From: Micromonospora tarensis
GTDB lineage: Bacteria > Actinomycetota > Actinomycetes > Mycobacteriales > Micromonosporaceae
DNA length: 36,323 nucleotides
Direction: 5' to 3'
Assembly: GCF_016803395.1 (NCBI RefSeq)
Contig: NZ_JAEVHL010000040.1
Coordinates: forward strand, 1-36,323
Positions 33,044 through 36,323 of the stretch are shown here, piece by piece. The stretch's first letter is position 1. The number at the start of each line of letters is the position of its first letter. The position numbers and the translations under genes are program-made. Under the pieces are notes generated by a model, which worked only from the letters and a program-made list of their open reading frames with translations, was not told the DNA's origin and made no database searches.

Positions 33044-35923
33044 ACGACGACATCGCGATCGTCGGCCTGGCCGGTCGGTTCCCCGGCGCCGCCGACGTCT
33101 GGGAGTACTGGTCGAACCTCGTCGCGGGCAAGACCACTGTCAGCGCGTTGACCCGGGGCGAGCTGCTGGCCGCCGGGGTGGCCACGGACCGGCTCGACGA
33201 CCCGGCGTACGTGCCGGCGCGGGGCGTCCTGGCCGACCCGGACCTGTTCGACGCGGCCTTCTTCGGCATCACGCCGAGGGAGGCGGAGACCATGGACCCG
33301 CAGCACCGGCTGCTGATGCAGACCGCGTGGGCGGCGCTGGAGTCGGCCGGGCTGACCACCGAACGGCCCTTCGGTCGGGTCGGCGTGTTCGCCGGGGCCG
33401 GGTTCAACTACTACGCCCTGCACCATGTGTTCGCGCGGCCCGACGTGGTCGAGTCGCAGGGCCTGCTGTCGGTCGTGCTGGGCAACGAGAAGGACCACCT
33501 GGCCGCGAAGATCGCGTACCGACTGGATCTGGGCGGCCCGGCCATCACCGTGCAGACCGCCTGCTCGACCTCGCTGGTGGCGGTGCATCTGGCCTGCCAG
33601 AGCCTGCGCGCCGGCGACTCGGACGTCGCGCTCGCCGGCGGCGCCTGCGTGGCCGTGCCGCAGCAGGCCGGTTACCGCTACGAGACCAAGGGCATCATGT
33701 CGCCGGACGGCACCTGCCGGCCCTTCGACGCCTCGGCCGACGGGACCGTTCCCGGCAACGGCGTCGCGCTGGTGGCGCTCAAGCGCGCCGAGGACGCCCG
33801 CCGCGACGGGGACACCGTGTACGCCCTGATCAAGGGGTCGGCGGTGAACAACGACGGCGGGATGAAGGTCGGCTACACCGCGCCGGGCATCGCCGGGCAG
33901 GTCGACGTGCTGACCCGCGCGTACGCCGCCGCCGGGGTCGACCCGGCCACGGTGGGCTACCTGGAGGCGCACGGCACCGCCACCGAGGTCGGCGACGCCA
34001 TCGAGCTGGCCGCGCTGACCGAGGTGTTCCGGCGCGGCGCGCAGCAGTGCTCGATCGGCTCGGTCAAGGCCAACGTCGGGCACCTCGACGCGGCCGCCGG
34101 GGTCGCCGGCCTGATCAAGGCCGCGCTGGCCCTGCACTTCCGGCAGATCCCGCCGCTGGCCGGCCTCAAGCAGGCCCGGCCGGAGCTGCTCGACGGGTCG
34201 ACGCCGTTCACCGTGGACACCGTCGCCCGACGGTGGCAGGCGGTTGGTGGCCCGCGCCGGGCGGCGGTCAGCGCCTTCGGCCTGGGTGGCACCAACGCCC
34301 ACGTGGTGCTCCAGGAGGCCGACGGTCCGGTCGCAGCGGACCCGTCGGCGGACGACGGCCCGGCCGAGCTGATCGTGCTGTCGGCGCGGACCCCGGAGGC
34401 GGTTCGCGCGGCCGCCGAGCAGGTGCACGAAGTACGTGCGGCAGCGGCCCGACCTGTCCCTGCGGGACGTCGCGCTGACCTCGCAGACGTACCGCCGGCA
34501 CTTTCCGCACCGGCTGGCCGTGGCCGCGCGGGACGTACCGGCGGCGCTGGCCGGGCTGCGCCGGGCGCGGGCGCGCACGGCGGCCCGCCGACCCCGGGTG
34601 GTGTTCCTCTTCCCCGGTCAGGGCGCCGAGTTCGCCGCCATGGCGCGGGGCCTCTACCAGCACTACCCGTCGGTGCGGGCCGACCTCGACCACGGGGCGG
34701 AGCTGCTGGCCCCGGTCCTCGGCCTGGACCTGCGGGACGTCCTCGTCGACGACGACCCGCACGGGGTCGTGCACCGCACCGACGTCACCCAGCCGGCGTT
34801 GGCCCTGTACGAGGTGGCGCTCGGCCGGTTGCTGATGTCGTGGGGTGTCCGCCCGGCGGCGATGATCGGCCACTCGGTCGGCGAGTTCCCGGCCGCCGCG
34901 CTCGCCGGTGAGCTGTCCGACGACGACATGCTGCGCCTGGTCGCCGCCCGGGGCAGGCTGATGCAGGACACCCCGGAGGGTCACCTGCTGGCCGTGCTGG
35001 CGGGCCCGTCCACAGTGGCGACGCACCTCGCCGGCCTGGACGAGCTCGACATCGCCGCGCACAACGCGCCCGAGGTCACCGTCGTGGCCGGGCCGCCGGC
35101 GCAACTCGCCACGTTCCGCGAACGCCTGGGCGTGGCCGAGGTGCCCTGCCGGGCGCTGCCCGCGCAGCGCGCCTTCCACAGCCGGATGATGGCCGACGCC
35201 GCCCGGCTGCTCGGTGTCGAGGCCGACCGGGTGACCCATCGGCCCCGGACCATCCCGGTCGTCAGCAGCGTCGACGGCGCGCTGCTCGACGCCGGCCGGC
35301 CTCGTGCCGCTGGGTACTGGGCGGCACAGATGCGCAGCCCGGTGCGCTACCACGACGCCCTGCTGACCGCGCTCGACCGGCCCGATCCCGTCCTGGTCGA
35401 GGTCGGTCCCGGCACCACGCTGACCAGCATGGCCCGGCAGACACCGCAGGGCCGCCACGTGCCCGGGTTCGCCGTGCAGCCGCGACCGACGCAGCGGGCC
35501 GACGCCGCCGACGTGCTCGCCGGGCTCGGCGGGCTGTGGACGGCCGGGGTGCCGGTGGACTGGGCGGCGGTCCGCGGCGACACCCGGGCCCGGCGGGTGG
35601 CGCTGCCGACGTACCCGTTCGCCCGTACCCGCCACTGGCTCGACGCGACACCGGCACCGGTGCCGGACGACGTGGAGCCGGCGCCGCCGCCGGCGACCGC
35701 CGGGGAGGGCACCGTGCTGGGCGAGATCGTGCAGCTGTGGGGTCGGCTGCTCGGCTCGCCCGACATCGGGCCGGACACGAACTTCTTCACCGTCGGCGGG
35801 GAGTCCCTGCTGTTCATCCGGATGGTCAACCAGGTGCAGCGCCGCTTCGCGGTGCGCATCCCGATGGAGCAGCTGTCCGCCGAACCCACCCCGCGCATCC
35901 TGGCCGAGCTGGTGACGCCATGA
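33040..35923 (+). CDS. PKS module KS-AT-ACP, malonyl-type AT (frame broken once)
   Basis: The ketosynthase (about 1-425) has Cys175 in TACSTS, EAHGTAT and NVGHLDAAAG. The frame changes near 34431: reading CACGAAGTAC as CACGAGTAC gives QVHEYVRQRPDLSLRDV, a normal KS-AT linker. The acyltransferase (34590-35520) has FLFPGQGAEF, the nucleophile in GHSVGE (Ser codon 34874) and QRAFHS, the AFH-type motif of malonyl-CoA specificity. The linker VALPTYPFARTRHWLD precedes an ACP with Ser in VGGESLLF (codon 35804). No KR, DH or ER is present, so the C2 unit should stay a beta-ketone unless reduced in trans. It is the only active AT visible in the cluster, hence the candidate to load the AT-deficient module upstream. 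The stop overlaps the next start (ATGA). Confidence 0.92.
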
Positions 35924-36323
35924 CCGACCACGCCGACTTGGCCCACGCGGCGGTGGTGGCGGCGGTGCTCGGCCACCGCCTGTCCGGCGCGACGTCGGTG
36001 CTGGTGCGCGGCCCGCGCGGCGACCGCACGGTGCGCGTGCACCAGGACAGCACCCCCACCGAGGTACGCGCACAGACGCACCCGCCGTCCCCGACTCCCG
36101 AGTCCGACCCGTCCTCGGTGGACGTCGTGCTGGGCGCACCCGGGCCGGCGGGCGTCGGGGCGGCGGCCACAGTGGGTCGGGTGCCGGTCTGGTTCGCCCG
36201 CCACCACGGTCATCCCGCCCAGCTCCAGGAGCGCCTGGACACCCTGGCCGGTTGGCTCACCACCCATCCCGACCGCCCGGTGCGGGAGGCCGTGCTGGTC
36301 GGCCCGGTGGAGCGGGGCCACGC
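35920..36323 (+). CDS. Partial NRPS-like protein with a condensation-domain-like tail (cut by window edge)
   Basis: The ATG overlaps the PKS stop in ATGA, and the frame stays open for 134 codons to the edge. The first about 90 residues (AAVVAAVLGHRLSGATSVLVRG, then a Pro/Ser-rich loop) match no family I recognise. The end, LQERLDTLAGWLTT, then HPDRPVREAVLVGPVERGHA, closely follows the pattern that ends C domains before an adenylation domain (PDRPV, then L-x-x-x-ER). No HHxxxDG motif can fit in so short a stretch. I infer an NRPS or A-domain protein that carries only a remnant of a C domain; the rest is outside the window. Confidence 0.6.
   Translation, partial: MTDHADLAHAAVVAAVLGHRLSGATSVLVRGPRGDRTVRVHQDSTPTEVRAQTHPPSPTPESDPSSVDVVLGAPGPAGVGAAATVGRVPVWFARHHGHPAQLQERLDTLAGWLTTHPDRPVREAVLVGPVERGH

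Noticed and set aside
28148..34440. Programmed ribosomal frameshifting in the NRPS/PKS genes
   Set aside because: There is no shared slippery heptamer or downstream pseudoknot. The breaks are of both signs and also occur in unrelated genes, so indel errors explain them better.
1..36323. CRISPR arrays, tRNA/rRNA genes, insertion sequences, integrases or attachment sites
   Set aside because: I searched by eye for regularly spaced repeats, tRNA-like cloverleafs, transposase motifs and terminal inverted repeats and found none that could be supported.

Overview
The window is very GC-rich, uses GTG and ATG starts with GGAGG-type ribosome sites, and carries modular NRPS/PKS genes, an F420-type LLM oxidoreductase, MMPL and STAND-TPR proteins. 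This points to a filamentous actinomycete, most likely of the Micromonosporaceae; that placement is inferred from gene style, not from a marker gene.

Left part (1-9966): the end of a secondary-lipid or iterative polyketide locus. A synthase cut by the left edge ends in ketoreductase-dehydratase. It is followed, with overlapping stop/start codons, by a cytochrome P450 and a second ketoreductase-dehydratase protein whose dehydratase has lost its catalytic His. An Sfp-type phosphopantetheinyl transferase lies convergent, and a SnoaL/NTF2-like protein and an MMPL exporter follow. Together they could build, oxidise and export a reduced/unsaturated acyl product.

Middle part (about 10000-21700): a patchwork of accessory genes. 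It holds a secreted trypsin-like protease, a STAND (NB-ARC) TPR protein, a phosphodiester-glycosidase-domain secreted protein with a broken frame, and an in-frame chimera of a glycosyltransferase N-terminus and a cupin C-terminus. Next come a quinone-oxidoreductase-like enzyme, an HD-domain protein with a divergent GlxA/AraC-type regulator, an LLM oxidoreductase, a DksA/TraR zinc-finger protein and a frameshifted MFS transporter. Several convergent pairs are separated by strong GC-rich hairpins.

Right part (22053-36323, running off the edge): a hybrid NRPS-PKS cluster. A LuxR-type response regulator and an APH(6)-like kinase (possible self-resistance) precede six tightly coupled genes: NRPS C-A-PCP; KS with an eroded, catalytically dead AT; a discrete carrier protein; NRPS with an N-terminal carrier then C-A-PCP; PKS KS-AT(malonyl)-ACP; and a partial protein resembling the tail of a condensation domain. 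The line would add amino acid, C2 unit, amino acid, C2 unit, and so on. The AT-less module must be loaded in trans, perhaps by the malonyl AT two genes downstream.

Five otherwise intact genes each need one single-base correction to read through (near 14918, 21115, 28157, 31142 and 34431). Three fit loss of one C from a CCC run and two fit one extra base, so sequencing or assembly error is more likely than gene decay.
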